Source: CBDFKF01 sp965248765 (GTDB lineage: Bacteria > Pseudomonadota > Alphaproteobacteria > VGEJ01). Taken from it: a stretch of 64,000 nucleotides of DNA. The position numbers and the translations under genes were made by a program. Below, one piece after another: positions 28,056-37,586 of this stretch. Each line of letters opens with the position of its first letter. The stretch's first letter is position 1. The DNA lies in assembly GCA_965248765.1 (NCBI GenBank), contig CBDFKF010000004.1, positions 2,542,001 to 2,606,000 on the forward strand, read 5' to 3'. Below the pieces are notes generated by a model. It did no database searches. It saw only the letters and a program-made list of their open reading frames with translations, and was not told the DNA's origin.

Positions 28056-28847
28056 ATGGACCCCGAGCTTCTCGCTCTTCTCGCCAACGCCCCGACCCGG
28101 ATCGAAGACCGTCACGGGCTCCGGGCGGCGATGTATCGGACCATCGCGGCCCGCGTCGGCGCTTCGTTCCGGTGTCTCGACCCGGAGGTTGACGACGCGC
28201 CCGCTCCGACTGCGGTCGAGAACGACGACGGCGCTGTCCAGGTCCGCATCCAGGGACCGCTCGACTGGTTCTGGGGCTTCGACGTTCGCGCGCTGATCGC
28301 CGACCTTGACGCAGCCGAGCCCAATTCCATTCACCTGCTGATCGAATCGCCGGGCGGATTCCTGTCCGACGGCTTGGCGCTCTACGCCGACCTGCGCGCT
28401 CGGCTCCGTGGCGGCGTCACCGTGACGGCGGAGGCGCGCGGCGTGGTGGCATCGGCGACCGTGCTGCCGTTCCTGGCCGCCGATGAACGCGGCATATCCA
28501 CCGGCACCCAGCTCATGGTGCACGACCCGTGGTCGTGGAGTTTCGAGATTGGGACCGTAGCCGAAATGAGGGCGCAGGTTGAGAAGACCTTTGTCGCGCT
28601 GGAAGCCGGCGAGAAGACCTTGCGCGGCGTGATGGTCGAGCGCACCGGCAAGTCCCGCCAGCAGGTCTCGGCGTGGCTCAAGGCGGAGACCTGGTTCTCG
28701 CCCGACGAGGCAGTCGAGGCGGGCTACGCGACGGCGGTCATCGAAGACACCTCGGCCGGGCAGGTCGAGCAGGACGCACAGGCACGCGCGCTCGCCCGCC
28801 GCACGCTGGCGAATTGGCGGCTCAACCTTCGAAAGGAAGCAGCATGA
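28056..28847 (+). CDS. ClpP-like prohead (capsid maturation) protease
   Basis: 263 residues with the ClpP/SppA-like crotonase fold: LLIESPGGFLSDGLALYADL, the nucleophilic Ser in ARGVVASATVL (around residue 131), and the His in TQLMVHDPW. In HK97-type phages with this gene it degrades scaffold and trims the capsid protein during maturation. It overlaps the capsid gene by ATGA. Confidence 0.88.
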   Translation: MDPELLALLANAPTRIEDRHGLRAAMYRTIAARVGASFRCLDPEVDDAPAPTAVENDDGAVQVRIQGPLDWFWGFDVRALIADLDAAEPNSIHLLIESPGGFLSDGLALYADLRARLRGGVTVTAEARGVVASATVLPFLAADERGISTGTQLMVHDPWSWSFEIGTVAEMRAQVEKTFVALEAGEKTLRGVMVERTGKSRQQVSAWLKAETWFSPDEAVEAGYATAVIEDTSAGQVEQDAQARALARRTLANWRLNLRKEAA

Positions 28848-30220
28848 CGAGCCCACAGACCTTCAGCCCGGTCAAATCGGTTGACCCGGCGATTGTTCAG
28901 GCGGCGTTCAACGAGTGGCGCGGCAAGCCCGCGAGTTCCATTCAAACACAGCGTGACTCGGTCGAGCGGGACATGGCGCGCGCCTTCGAGCAGGCCGGTC
29001 CCGATTTCGACCTTGAGAAGATCGATTGCATCGGCGGCAATACGCTGGCCGAAAAGGCCGAAAACCTGGTCGAGATTCACTCCCGGCTTTCCGGCCTCGA
29101 GGACGCGCTGGCCGAGCGTACCGAACTCGACAAGGTCGCGCAGGACATCCGCAACGGAAACCGCGGCGGTGGTCCGACCGAGGCAGCCCCGGCGCAGCCG
29201 GTGGTGCTTCGCCAGCCCCGGCCGCCACGGATCTCGGATCACGTCTACCGGGACCTGCGGGAGCGCGGGCTCGATCTCGTCCAGGCATCGCGCGGTGGCG
29301 GACTTTCTATCGAATCGCAGCTTCCGGGCAACGATATCCTGAACACGCTGTTCCAGACGACCGATGGCTGGGCGCCCGAGGTCATCCGCGATCCTGGCTA
29401 TGTGGTCTCTCCGCAGCGCCCGGTGCAGGTCACCGATATCATTCCGCGCAGCGTGACCACGCAGAACGCCGTCAAGTTCATGAAGGAAACGACCTTCACC
29501 AACGCGGCGGCGGAGACCTCCGAAGCCGCTTTGGCGCCAGAGGCAACGTTGAAGGTCGAGGAACAGGACATGCCGATCTCGAAGATCGCGGTCTCGATCC
29601 CGACCACCGAGGAAGAGCTTGCGGACGAACCGCAGAGCCGCTTCTACCTCGACGACCGACTCATGTTCATGATGCGCCAGCACATCGACAAGCAGATCCT
29701 GCTCGGCGACGGCACGGCGCCGAACCTCACAGGCGTCCTGGACTACACGGCGAGCGACGAGATCCAGACGGAGAGCTGGACGCACGGTACCGGGGATGCG
29801 CTCTCGAAGCCCATGACGACCATGCGATTAGCCAAGACGAAGGTCGCGCTCGGCGGCCGCGCGATGGCCTCGCACTTCGTCATGCACCACACCACGTGGG
29901 ACGAAGTGGCGACCTCGGAGTCGTCCGCCGGCGGGTACTATTTAGGGAACCCCATGGCGGACTTCAGCGAGCGTATCTGGGGTCTTCCGGTGGTTCTCTG
30001 CGACGCCCTGTCCGACGGCACCGCCGAGGACGATGTCAACGGGTTGGTCGGCGACTTCCGCAACTTCGCCAACCTGCGCGTCCGGCGAGACTTCCTGACC
30101 GAGGTCGGGGTGTCCAACGACGACTTCCTGAAGGGCATTCTGCGCATCCGCGGCACGGTGCGGGTCGCGCTGGTCATCTACCGCCCGCAGGCGTTCTGCA
30201 AGATCGACCGCCCGGCCTGA
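28844..30220 (+). CDS. HK97-family major capsid protein
   Basis: 458 residues: a helical delta/scaffold-like N-terminal part (about residues 10-115, charged), a short GGG/Pro-rich linker near 105-120 where cleavage could occur, then the HK97 fold (VTDIIPRSVTTQNAVKFMKET, EEELADEPQSRFYLDDRLMFMM, ILLGDGTAPNLTGVL, IWGLPVVLCDALSDG, DFRNFANLRVRRDF). It builds the icosahedral head. Intact. Confidence 0.92.
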   Translation: MTSPQTFSPVKSVDPAIVQAAFNEWRGKPASSIQTQRDSVERDMARAFEQAGPDFDLEKIDCIGGNTLAEKAENLVEIHSRLSGLEDALAERTELDKVAQDIRNGNRGGGPTEAAPAQPVVLRQPRPPRISDHVYRDLRERGLDLVQASRGGGLSIESQLPGNDILNTLFQTTDGWAPEVIRDPGYVVSPQRPVQVTDIIPRSVTTQNAVKFMKETTFTNAAAETSEAALAPEATLKVEEQDMPISKIAVSIPTTEEELADEPQSRFYLDDRLMFMMRQHIDKQILLGDGTAPNLTGVLDYTASDEIQTESWTHGTGDALSKPMTTMRLAKTKVALGGRAMASHFVMHHTTWDEVATSESSAGGYYLGNPMADFSERIWGLPVVLCDALSDGTAEDDVNGLVGDFRNFANLRVRRDFLTEVGVSNDDFLKGILRIRGTVRVALVIYRPQAFCKIDRPA

Positions 30221-30244
30221 CGGTGGACGCATCGGAGTCCGGGC

Positions 30245-30793
30245 ATGGCCACGGAGGCGATTGAGGTCGTCTCACTCGAGGAGATGAAGGCCGAGCTTCC
30301 GGCCGCATCGCATCGGGAAGAAGCGCTCAAGGTCCAAATCGCGAGCGCCGTCTCGTTCGTCTCCCGTCTCATCGAGGCGCCCCTTGTCGACATCACAGAG
30401 ACTATTCACATTCCCCGCCCGGCGGACGCCCATTGGCCGCTCGCCTTTCGGGCGCTGGCCGTCAAATCGGTCGACAAGGTCGAATACTGGACGCCTTCCG
30501 GGAACCTCCGCGAGGACCCCGATGGAACCGCAATCGAGAATGCCCAGCTCGGGCGCCTCGTCTCGCGGAACCGAGATAACACCCTCTACCCGCCCGGCGA
30601 GGGCTGACCCGCGATCCTACCGGACTCGCTCCTGACGCTCACCGTCGAGCGCGGCCTCGACATCGACGAGGAGAACAAGGCCCTCAAACAGGCGGTGATC
30701 CTGCTGGTTCGACAGTTCTATGACGGATTTAACGAAATGCGGCCCACCAGTGCGGTCTTCGCGCTGATCGCTCCATGGAGGCGGTATGACTGA
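30245..30793 (+). pseudogene. phage head-tail connector with in-frame UGA
   Basis: Gp6-like connector of about 182 codons. The frame runs from ATG 30245, meets TGA at 30605-30607 after TLYPPGEG, and then continues without a shift through PAILPDSLLTLTVERG and LLVRQFYDGF to TGA at 30791. The stop most likely replaces TGG (Trp). The second part is well conserved in the family (late helix with FYDG), so the product as written would be truncated. The true end overlaps the next gene by eight bases. Confidence 0.65.
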
Positions 30794-31010
30794 GGTGACG
30801 CAGGCGCACCTTGAGCGTGTGCGGGCAGGGTCCGCGCAGGACCTCATGAAGCACGAGATTGCCTGTGAGCGCCGCTATGGCGAGATCAACGGGAGCCTTG
30901 CCAAAGTGGAGGCCCTGATGAACCGCAATACGCGTCTTCTCTACGTCGTCCTGGGCGGCATGCTCGCCGTGGTGGCCCGCGAGTTCTGGCCGACGCTTGT
31001 TGGGGGCTGA
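30786..31010 (+). CDS. small phage membrane protein
   Basis: 74 residues: a charged helical N-terminal part with likely coiled-coil character (HLERVRAGSAQDLMKHEIACERRYGEINGSLAKVEALM) and one C-terminal membrane segment (LLYVVLGGMLAVVAREFW). The layout resembles XhlA-like hemolysin/holin-associated proteins in lysis cassettes. Function inferred only from layout and neighbours. Confidence 0.6.
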   Translation: MTEVTQAHLERVRAGSAQDLMKHEIACERRYGEINGSLAKVEALMNRNTRLLYVVLGGMLAVVAREFWPTLVGG

Positions 31011-31044
31011 ACGATGGGGAGCGCGTGAGAAAAGGAGGCGAAAC

Positions 31045-31191
31045 ATGACGAAGACGAGTATCGAGAAGCGGGCCGATTCCCTTCTCTTCGTTCTGGCCAA
31101 CAAGCCGTGGACCGCGCTGTTTCTGATCGCGCTCGCGGCTGGCCTGTTCATGGCGGGATTTGTCCTGGGGTCGTTGCCGCATGGAGGGTAA
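31045..31191 (+). CDS. small phage membrane protein
   Basis: 48 residues, starting 7 bases after AAAGGAGG, with a single membrane segment (ALFLIALAAGLFMAGFVLG). No family recognised; a lysis or spanin-like accessory role is possible but unsupported. It overlaps the next gene by 11 bases. Confidence 0.55.
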   Translation: MTKTSIEKRADSLLFVLANKPWTALFLIALAAGLFMAGFVLGSLPHGG

Positions 31192-31522
31192 CCGCCGTCT
31201 GGTGCTCCACGAACCGACACCCGGCCAGAATGTCGGCGGCCAGATCGTCCCGGGTACGCCGATCGATCATGTCGTGTGGGCGATCCGCCACGACCGGGGC
31301 GGCGGCGAAGGGCTCCAGGCCGATACCCACGTTGGCGAATGGAACAGCCGCTACGAGCTGCGTGGCGAAGGGCTCGAAGACATCGACCACACCTGGACGA
31401 TTACCGACGAGCGCGGGCGAAAGATCGACATCGAGGCCGTTTCCCAGGTGCCCGGCACCCGGGGGCAGAAGCTGTGGATCTATGCCGTCTGGCGCGGCGA
31501 GCGGGAGCAGGCCACGGCATGA
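31181..31522 (+). CDS. phage head-tail joining (adaptor) protein
   Basis: 113 residues from ATG 31181, beta-rich, matching the HK97 head-closure/adaptor family (VPGTPIDHVVWAIRHDRG, VGEWNSRYELRG, HTWTITDERGRKIDIEAVSQVPG, LWIYAV). It sits between capsid connector genes and the tail genes, as expected. It overlaps the lysozyme start by ATGA. Confidence 0.7.
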   Translation: MEGNRRLVLHEPTPGQNVGGQIVPGTPIDHVVWAIRHDRGGGEGLQADTHVGEWNSRYELRGEGLEDIDHTWTITDERGRKIDIEAVSQVPGTRGQKLWIYAVWRGEREQATA

Positions 31523-31941
31523 CCGTGAGCGACGACATCTATGCCGACATCAAGCGTGACGAGGGCTTTTGCGCGAAGCCGTACAACGACTCTGAGGGGC
31601 TGCTCACCATCGGCTACGGCACGCTGATCAAGGACGGTATTAGCGAGGCCGAAGCGGAGCTGCTGCTCAAGCATCGATTCGAGAAGGTGTTCGACGAGCT
31701 CATGGCACGCAGACCGACCGTGCGCGATCTGCCCGTCCCCGTGATCCGAGCGATGGCGAACATGGCCTACAACCTCGGTGTTCCGCGTCTCATGGGCTTC
31801 AAGCGCATGTGGGCGGCTCTGGAGGCGAGCGATTACGAGACGGCGGCTGCGGAAGCGCTCGACAGCCAATGGGCGCGACAGGTTGGGGCCCGGGCAGGGC
31901 GGATCGCCGATCTAATCAGGAGCGCGGCCAGTGCTGGGTAA
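31519..31941 (+). CDS. phage lysozyme (GH24 endolysin)
   Basis: 140 residues of the T4-type lysozyme/endolysin family: the catalytic Glu in KRDEGFCAKPY (about residue 14), TIGYGT with the conserved Thr (about residues 31-36), and AMANMAYNLG. It cleaves peptidoglycan at the end of infection. No signal sequence, so it would need the adjacent holin. The next frame overlaps its end by 11 bases. Confidence 0.88.
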   Translation: MTVSDDIYADIKRDEGFCAKPYNDSEGLLTIGYGTLIKDGISEAEAELLLKHRFEKVFDELMARRPTVRDLPVPVIRAMANMAYNLGVPRLMGFKRMWAALEASDYETAAAEALDSQWARQVGARAGRIADLIRSAASAG

Positions 31942-32349
31942 GCTGTTAGGGACCGGTGTGAAGGAAGTCGTTGGCGCGGCCGAGGGCGTCGCCAACATCA
32001 TCGACAAGTTCGTCACCACGACGAGGAGAAGGCGGCCGCGGAACTGCTCAAGGCCAAGCTCATGATGAAGCCGAGCCTGGCGCAGGTCGAGCTTAACAAG
32101 ATCGAGGCCGGCCACCGCTCGATATTCGTCGCGGGCTGGCGACCGTTCATCGGCTCGGTCTGCGGGTTCGCGTTGCTGTGGCACTTCATCCTGTACGACA
32201 TGCTGACGTGGGTGACGGTAAATTTCTTCCTGACCGTCACCGAGATCCCGAAGCTGACCGGCACCGAAACGCTGGTGACGGTTCTGTTGTCGCTGCTGGG
32301 CCTCGGAGCCATGCGCACGGCCGAGAAGTTCGGGGGCAAGGCGAAATGA
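31931..32349 (+). pseudogene. 3TM-type phage holin, frameshifted
   Basis: GTG 31931 opens with LGKLLGTGVKEVVGAAEGVANIIDKFVTT. Shortly after (near 32017) the family sequence continues in another frame (EEKAAAELLKAKL, FVAGWRPFIGSVCGFALLWHF and two further membrane segments) to 32349. The parent of about 139 residues resembles the 3TM holin found in gene-transfer-agent-like and prophage lysis cassettes. The frame error is not in a homopolymer. Confidence 0.7.
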
Positions 32350-32702
32350 GCCGCCCCGACGCGATGCTCCACGTCCACGAAACGGCCTGCGCGGTGTTGG
32401 GGAGCGACAACTGTTTCGCCAGCGTGCAGCCGTCCGACCCGGCACCCACTTTCCCCTCCGTCGTGTTCCAGGCGGTCGGTCAGGACACGCTCACGACCCT
32501 CACCGAAGGGGTGCACCAGATCGCGACGGCCATCCGCTTCGAGGTTCGCGACAGGATGCAGAAGGAAACTGATCGTCTGAGCGATGAGATCGTCGCCGCG
32601 CTTCGCCGGAGCGGCCGCCTCTTGGCGCTCGGCGCGCTGATCGACGACTACGACGACGAGCTGTCGATCTACCGGCGCATCAGAACCGTGACGGTGAGGT
32701 GA
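32346..32702 (+). CDS. DUF3168 phage tail-completion protein
   Basis: 118 residues with the DUF3168 pattern (FASVQPSDPAPTFPSVVFQAVG, then VRFEVRD-like strand and RLSDEIVAALRRSGRL). It belongs to the HK97 gp10/gp11 neighbourhood and probably forms the tail terminator. Starts at the ATGA overlap with the holin stop. Intact. Confidence 0.72.
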   Translation: MSRPDAMLHVHETACAVLGSDNCFASVQPSDPAPTFPSVVFQAVGQDTLTTLTEGVHQIATAIRFEVRDRMQKETDRLSDEIVAALRRSGRLLALGALIDDYDDELSIYRRIRTVTVR

Positions 32703-32705
32703 GCC

Positions 32706-33178
32706 ATGGAAATGGATGTCGATTTCACAGGGTTCGAGGACACCATTAAAGCGATCGAGGCGCTGCCCGGCCTCGTGGGGGCGCAGGTTTACGGCGACGG
32801 GATGCTGGCCGCGGCCAAGGTCACTGCCGCCCAAGCCAAGGCCGTGGTGCCGGTCAAGACCGGAGCGCTGCGCGACTCGATCCGTGCCCGCAAGCGTTCG
32901 GCCGTGGTCCACACCTCGAAGGAGCGCGCAAGACGGCCGGTGCCGCCGCCCAGGTGGTCGCCGGGGGCAGGGGAGCGCGTCACACCGTTCTGGTCGAGTA
33001 CGGCACCGTGCGCGCACCGGCGCACCCCTACCTGGAGCCTGCGTTGCGCGGCTCGACATCACGAATGCTTGCAGCGGCGGGAGCGGCGATGGCGCGCTCA
33101 TTCGCCAGGATCGCCACGCAGATCACTTCCGGTCGGGCGACGAGGCGCACGCTCCGTCTCGCGGCCGAGGACACCTAG
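32706..33178 (+). pseudogene. HK97 gp10-family protein, frameshifted
   Basis: The N-terminal half (DFTGFEDTIKAIEALP, AVVPVKTGALRDSIRARKR) runs in the first frame from 32706. From about 32930 the family sequence continues in another frame (VVAGGRGARHTVLVEYGT, HPYLEPALRGS) to 33178. Restored length is about 157 residues, normal for this tail-component family. A one-base change near GAGCGCGCAAGACGG explains it. Confidence 0.7.
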
Positions 33179-33197
33179 CGGAAAGGAGACGGTTATC

Positions 33198-33647
33198 ATG
33201 GGCTCAGTCGTATTGGTGGAGGCCAACGAGGCCACGCTCGAAGTCAGACGGGTTGGCGCGGCATTCGACGTCATCCCCTATCTCGGCAACATCACCTACT
33301 CGGGCTCGGAGGCGCCCGTGCAGGAAAAGGAAACCTTCGGTGGCGTCGGCCAGGCGATCGGGGTGCCGCGGATCGGGACCATCGAAGTCGGGCTCGCGTC
33401 ATACGTTCCGGAACTGCCGGTGTTCGACATCCTCGAGGCGGCGTTCGACGAAAAGGCGACGCTGTCGTGGAAGATCACGACCAAGGAGACGTTCTCGACG
33501 GCGAGGTCGAGGCGAACACGGCGGCCATTACGACGGCTGGGGTCGTGACCTTCGCCGGCGAGCCGCGCGACTTCCTGAGCGAGGAATACGGTCTCGGGTT
33601 GGCCATCGGCATCGACGCGCCGGTTCTGTTCAAGCCCTCGGCAGGGT
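33198..33647 (+). pseudogene. phage major tail tube protein, frameshifted and cut by IS21
   Basis: ATG 33198 starts VLVEANEATLEVRRVG and a tail-tube-like beta protein (IGVPRIGTIEVGLASYVPE). The frame shifts near 33490 to DGEVEANTAAITTAG and GLAIGIDAPVLFKPSA, after which IS21 copy B begins at 33648 and supplies the stop. All later tail genes (tape measure, tip, fibres) are absent from this window. Confidence 0.65.
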
Positions 33648-33704
33648 TGTTAACGGCGGAGGAATAATGCAGCACGCGGAGCGGCTGGGCGGTCCGGTCG
33701 CGGC

Positions 33705-33720
33705 GGCGCAAAATTGCGCC
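33705..33720. promoter_or_regulatory. palindrome in the IS21 left end (copy B)
   Basis: GGCGCAA-AA-TTGCGCC, 39 bases upstream of istA, the same inverted repeat as in copies A and C. Possible istA operator or transposase-binding site. Confidence 0.4.
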
Positions 33721-34052
33721 ACCTATAGCCCCTTGTCGGTTGTGGTGAGGGGCAGGAGATGTACGGCGTGGAGCTCTATGCGGCGGTTCGTCTGGCGGTT
33801 GTCGACGAGGGTCTGAGCCATCACGATGCGGGCCGTCGGTTCGGCATCGACTGCCGGACGGTGAAGAAGATGCTGAGCTATTCGGCGCCGCCGGGCTACC
33901 GGCGGCCCAAGCTGGATGGGTTCACCGGCATCGTCGACGCGATCCTGGAGGCGGACACGGATCCGGACGTGCCGCGCAAGCAGCGCCACACGGCGCACCG
34001 GATCTTCGAGCGGCTGCGGGACGAGCACGGGTTCACCGGCGGCTATACCATC

Positions 34053-35607
34053 CAGACCGTGTGGAAACTCTGGGTGGCGGGGATGGAGGTTTAGGTAACC
34101 ATGATTTGCGGCGATCCCACGTAATCTGGCGGTTTGGCGCCGGTAGCCCTGTGGAAGGGGCTCCAGGCCTCCGTGGATCGATGTGCGGCGCTCGATTTTG
34201 GCCTGATTCCCGTCTCATGCCCTCGCGGCGGCGATCAAGGCGGGAACACCTACCAGCGAGATCGCGCGGCGGATGTTGTAAGCCAGCGCCGTGATGCTGA
34301 ACTCGCCGCGCACGTTCTCCAGCCGCCGGGTCAGGAAGGCACCCTGGCCCATCCATTGTTTGATTGAGCCGAAGGGATGCTCGACGCTTTCACGGCGCGC
34401 ATCGAGCAGCTCCGGGCGGGCCGCCAATCGTTCTGCCATGCGCTCCAGGATCGCTTCGGCGCTTGCGCTTGCTGTGTAGCGCCAGGCGTTGGCCGTCGGG
34501 GCAGATGTAAATGTCCTCGCCGCCGTCATAGCGGAAGCGTTCCTTGGGAAAGAGCCCCTGGCTCACCGTGGATCCGCGCTGGGGCTTGGGCACATGCGGC
34601 ACGACGCCGGCATTCTCGCAGGCCTCGATATCCTCGATCTTGAAGTAGCCCGCGTCGGCGACCGCGTCGATCCGATCGACGGCCAGGTTCCGACGGGCCA
34701 CCACCGCCGTCTCGGCCAATAGACCGAGATCGCTGACCTTGTTATGGACCTGCTGCTCGGCGATCAGTTTGTGCTTGGCGTCCACGGCGATCTGAATGTT
34801 GTAGCCGACACCGACCCGGGTCTCGGCGTACATCGCCCGGCTGTCCGGATCCGTCAAAGAGAGCTGGTCCTCGCCACTCGCAGCCAGCGCGTCTCGATGT
34901 TCCTCAAACCGCTCACGCCGCCCTTGGATCGCAGCGATCTTCTCCTGGATATGCTCCACCTCGCCGCCGCCGGTGCCGCCCTCGTCTTGCTCGTCGGCCT
35001 CGTCGAGCCGGTCGAGATAACGCGACAACCTCTCGTCGCTCTCGGCCAACGCCTTCGCCAGCTTCGCTTTGGTGAAGTTCCGCTTCCGGCTGTTCACTGC
35101 CTTGATCCGTGTACCGTCAACCGCCACCAGCTCGCGTCCGAACAGCTCCAGTTCGCGGCATAGCCTCACGAACTCCCGAAACACCTGTCGGAAGGCCGCC
35201 CGATTGATCCGCCGGAAATCGGCGATCGTCTTGAAGTCTGGCGACAAACGCCGCAACAGCCAGATCACTTCGAGATTACGCTTGCTCTCTGCCTCCAGCC
35301 GGCGGCTCGAACGTACCCGATTGAGATAGCCGTATATGTAGAGCTTCAGCAGGTCCGCCGGATCGTAGCCGGGACGACCTATCGCCTTCGCCGCGGCGCG
35401 CTCGAAACCAGCGGCCGCTAGGTCCAAACCATCCACGAAGGCATCGATGAAACGGACCGGGTTATCCCGGCCCACGTAATCGTCCACTGCTTCCGGCAGA
35501 AGCAGAACCTGAGAGCGGTCAACGCCAGGAATGTGTCTCATGGCGGACCCTAACATCGCCATGAGACGGACGGAATCCCCCGCCACCCAGAGTTTCCACA
35601 CGGTCTG
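34053..35607 (-). mobile_element. IS1182-family element copy 2, opposite orientation in istA
   Basis: 1555 bases with the same inverted repeats as copy 1, flanked by the direct repeat CATC (34049-34052 and 35608-35611). It sits at exactly the same codon of istA as copies 1 and 3 but in the reverse orientation relative to istA, and with CATC instead of CATG. This supports an independent insertion or a later flip with sequence exchange. Confidence 0.92.
34215..35541 (-). pseudogene. IS1182-family transposase with internal deletion (copy 2)
   Basis: Same 383-codon frame as copy 1 from ATG 35541 to the stop at 34390, with the C-terminal catalytic-Glu segment in another frame ending at 34215. The internal loss between HSKRKR and EAILERM is identical to copies 1 and 3, so the lesion predates their spread. 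Confidence 0.85.
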
Positions 35608-36639
35608 CATCGTCAAGGACTATGTGCGTTCCCGGCGGCAGTCGACGCGCGAGGCTTTCGTTCCACTGCATCACCCGCCGGGCCACGCCCAGGTCGACTT
35701 CGGCGAGGCGGTGGTGGAGCTGCCGGGCCGGCGCGAGAAGGTTGCCTTCTTCTGCCTGATCCTGCCCCATTCCAATGTCTGGTTCGTGAAGGCCTCCCCC
35801 CGGGAGACGACGGAGGCATTCCTGGACGGCCATGTCAGCGCCTTCGCCTTCCTCGGCGGGGTTCCGCGCTCGATCCTCTACGACAACACGACCCTGGCGG
35901 TGGCGCGGATCCTGGGCGACGGCACGCGCCTCAGGACGCAGGCGTTCTCACATCTTCAGTCGCACTATCTGTTCCGCGACCGCTTCGGCAGGGGAGCAGA
36001 CGGCGGCGCTGCTCGCCGATCTCGAGGCCCTGCGTGATCTGCCGGCGGTTCCCTTCGAGGCCTGCGAGCATGTGCCGGGCCAGGTCTCGTCGACGGCCCT
36101 GGTGCGCTACCGGCTGGTGGACTACTCGGCACCGGCGGTGCACGCCCACAAGAAGGTGACGGTCAAGGGCTATGTCGACCGGGTCGAGATCGCGCTCGGC
36201 GCCGAGATCGTCGCCCGCCATCGGCGCAGCTATGTCCGCGGCGACGTCGTCTACGACCCGCTGCACTATCTGTCGCTGCTGGAGAAGAAGCCGGGCGCCC
36301 TGGACCAGGCGGCGCCGCTGAGAGGGTGGAAGCTCGATCCGGCCTTCGACACGTTGCGCCGCCTCCTCAAGGCGCGCTTCGGGCCGCGCGGCAAGCGCGA
36401 ATACATCCAGGTGCTGCGCCTGCACGAAGACTTCCCGGAACCGCAGGTGGCGGCCGCGGTGCGCGACGCGGTGAAGTGCCGCCTGATCGGCTTCGACGCC
36501 GTCAAGCACCTGCTGCTGGCCCGCATCGAGAGGCGGCCCGTGCATCTCGACCTGTCGCGCTATCCGCACCTGCCCCAGCCCTTCGTCGCCGCCACGCGGA
36601 GCGCCGACTACGCCACCCCGCTGGCCGGTGGGGCCGGCC

Positions 36640-37404
36640 ATGGTTGAGGCCCCCCGCATCCTGCTCGAACATCACCTGAAGAGGCTGAAGCTGCCGACCT
36701 TCCTGCGGGAATACGAGAAACTGGCGCGCCGGTGCGCGGCCGAGGGCCTGGATCATGTGCGGTTCCTGGCCCGGCTGGTGGAGATGGAGCTGATCGACCG
36801 CGAGCGCCGCCTCGTCGAGCGGCTTATCAAGCAGGCCGGGTTCCCTGTCGTCAAACAGCTTGAGAGCTTCGATTTCAAGGCGATCCCGGCGCTCAACAAG
36901 ATGCTGGTGCTGGATCTCGCGCGCGGCGAGTACATCGCGCGCCGCGAGAACGTAATCCTGCTCGGCCCGAGCGGCGTCGGCAAGACCCATGTCGCTCTCG
37001 CCCTCGGCCTCGCCGCCTGCCACAAGGGCCTCGGCGTGCGCTTCGCCACAGCCTCCCATCTGGTCCACGAGCTGATCGAGGCGCGCGACGAGAAGAGGCT
37101 GCTCCGCCTCCAGGCCCAGCTCGCCAGGGTCAATCTCCTGATCGTCGACGAGCTCGGCTACGGGCCCCTGTCGCAGACCAGAAGCGAGCTGCTGTTCGAC
37201 GTCTTCAGCCGGCGCTACGAGAACGGCGCCACCATCGTGACCTCAAACCTGCCCTTCCAGGAATGGACGACGGTGTTCGCCAGCGAGCGCCTCACCGGCG
37301 CGCTGCTCGACCGCATCACCCACCATGGCCATATCCTGGAGATCAACGGCGAGAGCTACCGCCTCAAGCAGAGCCGGTCACGACGCCGGCAACCGTCCGA
37401 ATAA
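36640..37404 (+). CDS. istB: IS21 helper ATPase IstB
   Basis: 254 residues, full length. N-terminal helical domain, then the AAA+ core with Walker A LLGPSGVGKTHVA (about residue 106), Walker B LLIVDELGYG (about residues 166-175) and sensor TSNLPFQEW (about residue 204). IstB stimulates IstA by remodelling target DNA. It overlaps the istA stop by eight bases. Because it is intact it could act in trans for any active IstA elsewhere in the genome. Confidence 0.93.
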   Translation: MVEAPRILLEHHLKRLKLPTFLREYEKLARRCAAEGLDHVRFLARLVEMELIDRERRLVERLIKQAGFPVVKQLESFDFKAIPALNKMLVLDLARGEYIARRENVILLGPSGVGKTHVALALGLAACHKGLGVRFATASHLVHELIEARDEKRLLRLQAQLARVNLLIVDELGYGPLSQTRSELLFDVFSRRYENGATIVTSNLPFQEWTTVFASERLTGALLDRITHHGHILEINGESYRLKQSRSRRRQPSE

Positions 37405-37537
37405 CCCCCCGCTTGTCCCCGTCGGCCCACAGCCCCCTCCCACGCGCGGCCCGCCGCCAGCCGCGCACAGAGGGCGCGTCGACCCGCGCGCGGGTCCCTC
37501 CCGTGGACTACGGGGACAAGCTACCACCCAGCCCGCA

Positions 37538-37586
37538 GTACATTTTTACGCCGCCGCGCCGGTACATTTTTACGCCGCCGTTGACA
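37538..37586. repeat. IS21 right-end terminal repeats
   Basis: A 19-base sequence beginning GTACATTTTTACG occurs twice in direct order (37538-37556 and 37562-37580) immediately before the terminal CCGTTGACA. Multiple internal end repeats are usual for IS21 and are probably IstA-binding sites. Confidence 0.8.

Larger units (their letters stand above)
33759..36647 (+). pseudogene. istA: IS21 transposase IstA, multiply disrupted (copy B)
   Basis: The N-terminal part (33759-34052) lacks the short KPVRR repeat present in copies A and C. It is followed by the IS1182 copy, then the C-terminal part from 35612 (VKDYVRSRRQ). A further deletion of about 160 bases removes the stretch after LFRDRFGR (near 35990) and shifts the frame. 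The rest (TAALLADLEALRDLPAVPF on) continues to 36647. The DDE core is interrupted, so this copy cannot make active IstA. Confidence 0.85.
33648..37586 (+). mobile_element. IS21-family element copy B with both ends, carrying an inverted IS1182 insertion
   Basis: The left end TGTTAACGGCGG begins at 33648 and the right end CCGCCGTTGACA finishes at 37586, giving TG...CA termini as in the IS21 family. It contains istA (disrupted), an IS1182 copy in the opposite direction, and intact istB. The flanks (CAGGGT on the left, GTCGTC on the right) do not form a target repeat. The left flank is phage tail DNA and the right flank a sugar epimerase gene, so it is a recombinant junction rather than a simple insertion. 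Confidence 0.9.

Noticed and set aside
3771..30793. UGA reassignment to a sense codon genome-wide
   Set aside because: Many genes here end normally at TGA, and the two in-frame TGA codons would need different amino acids (Cys and probably Trp).
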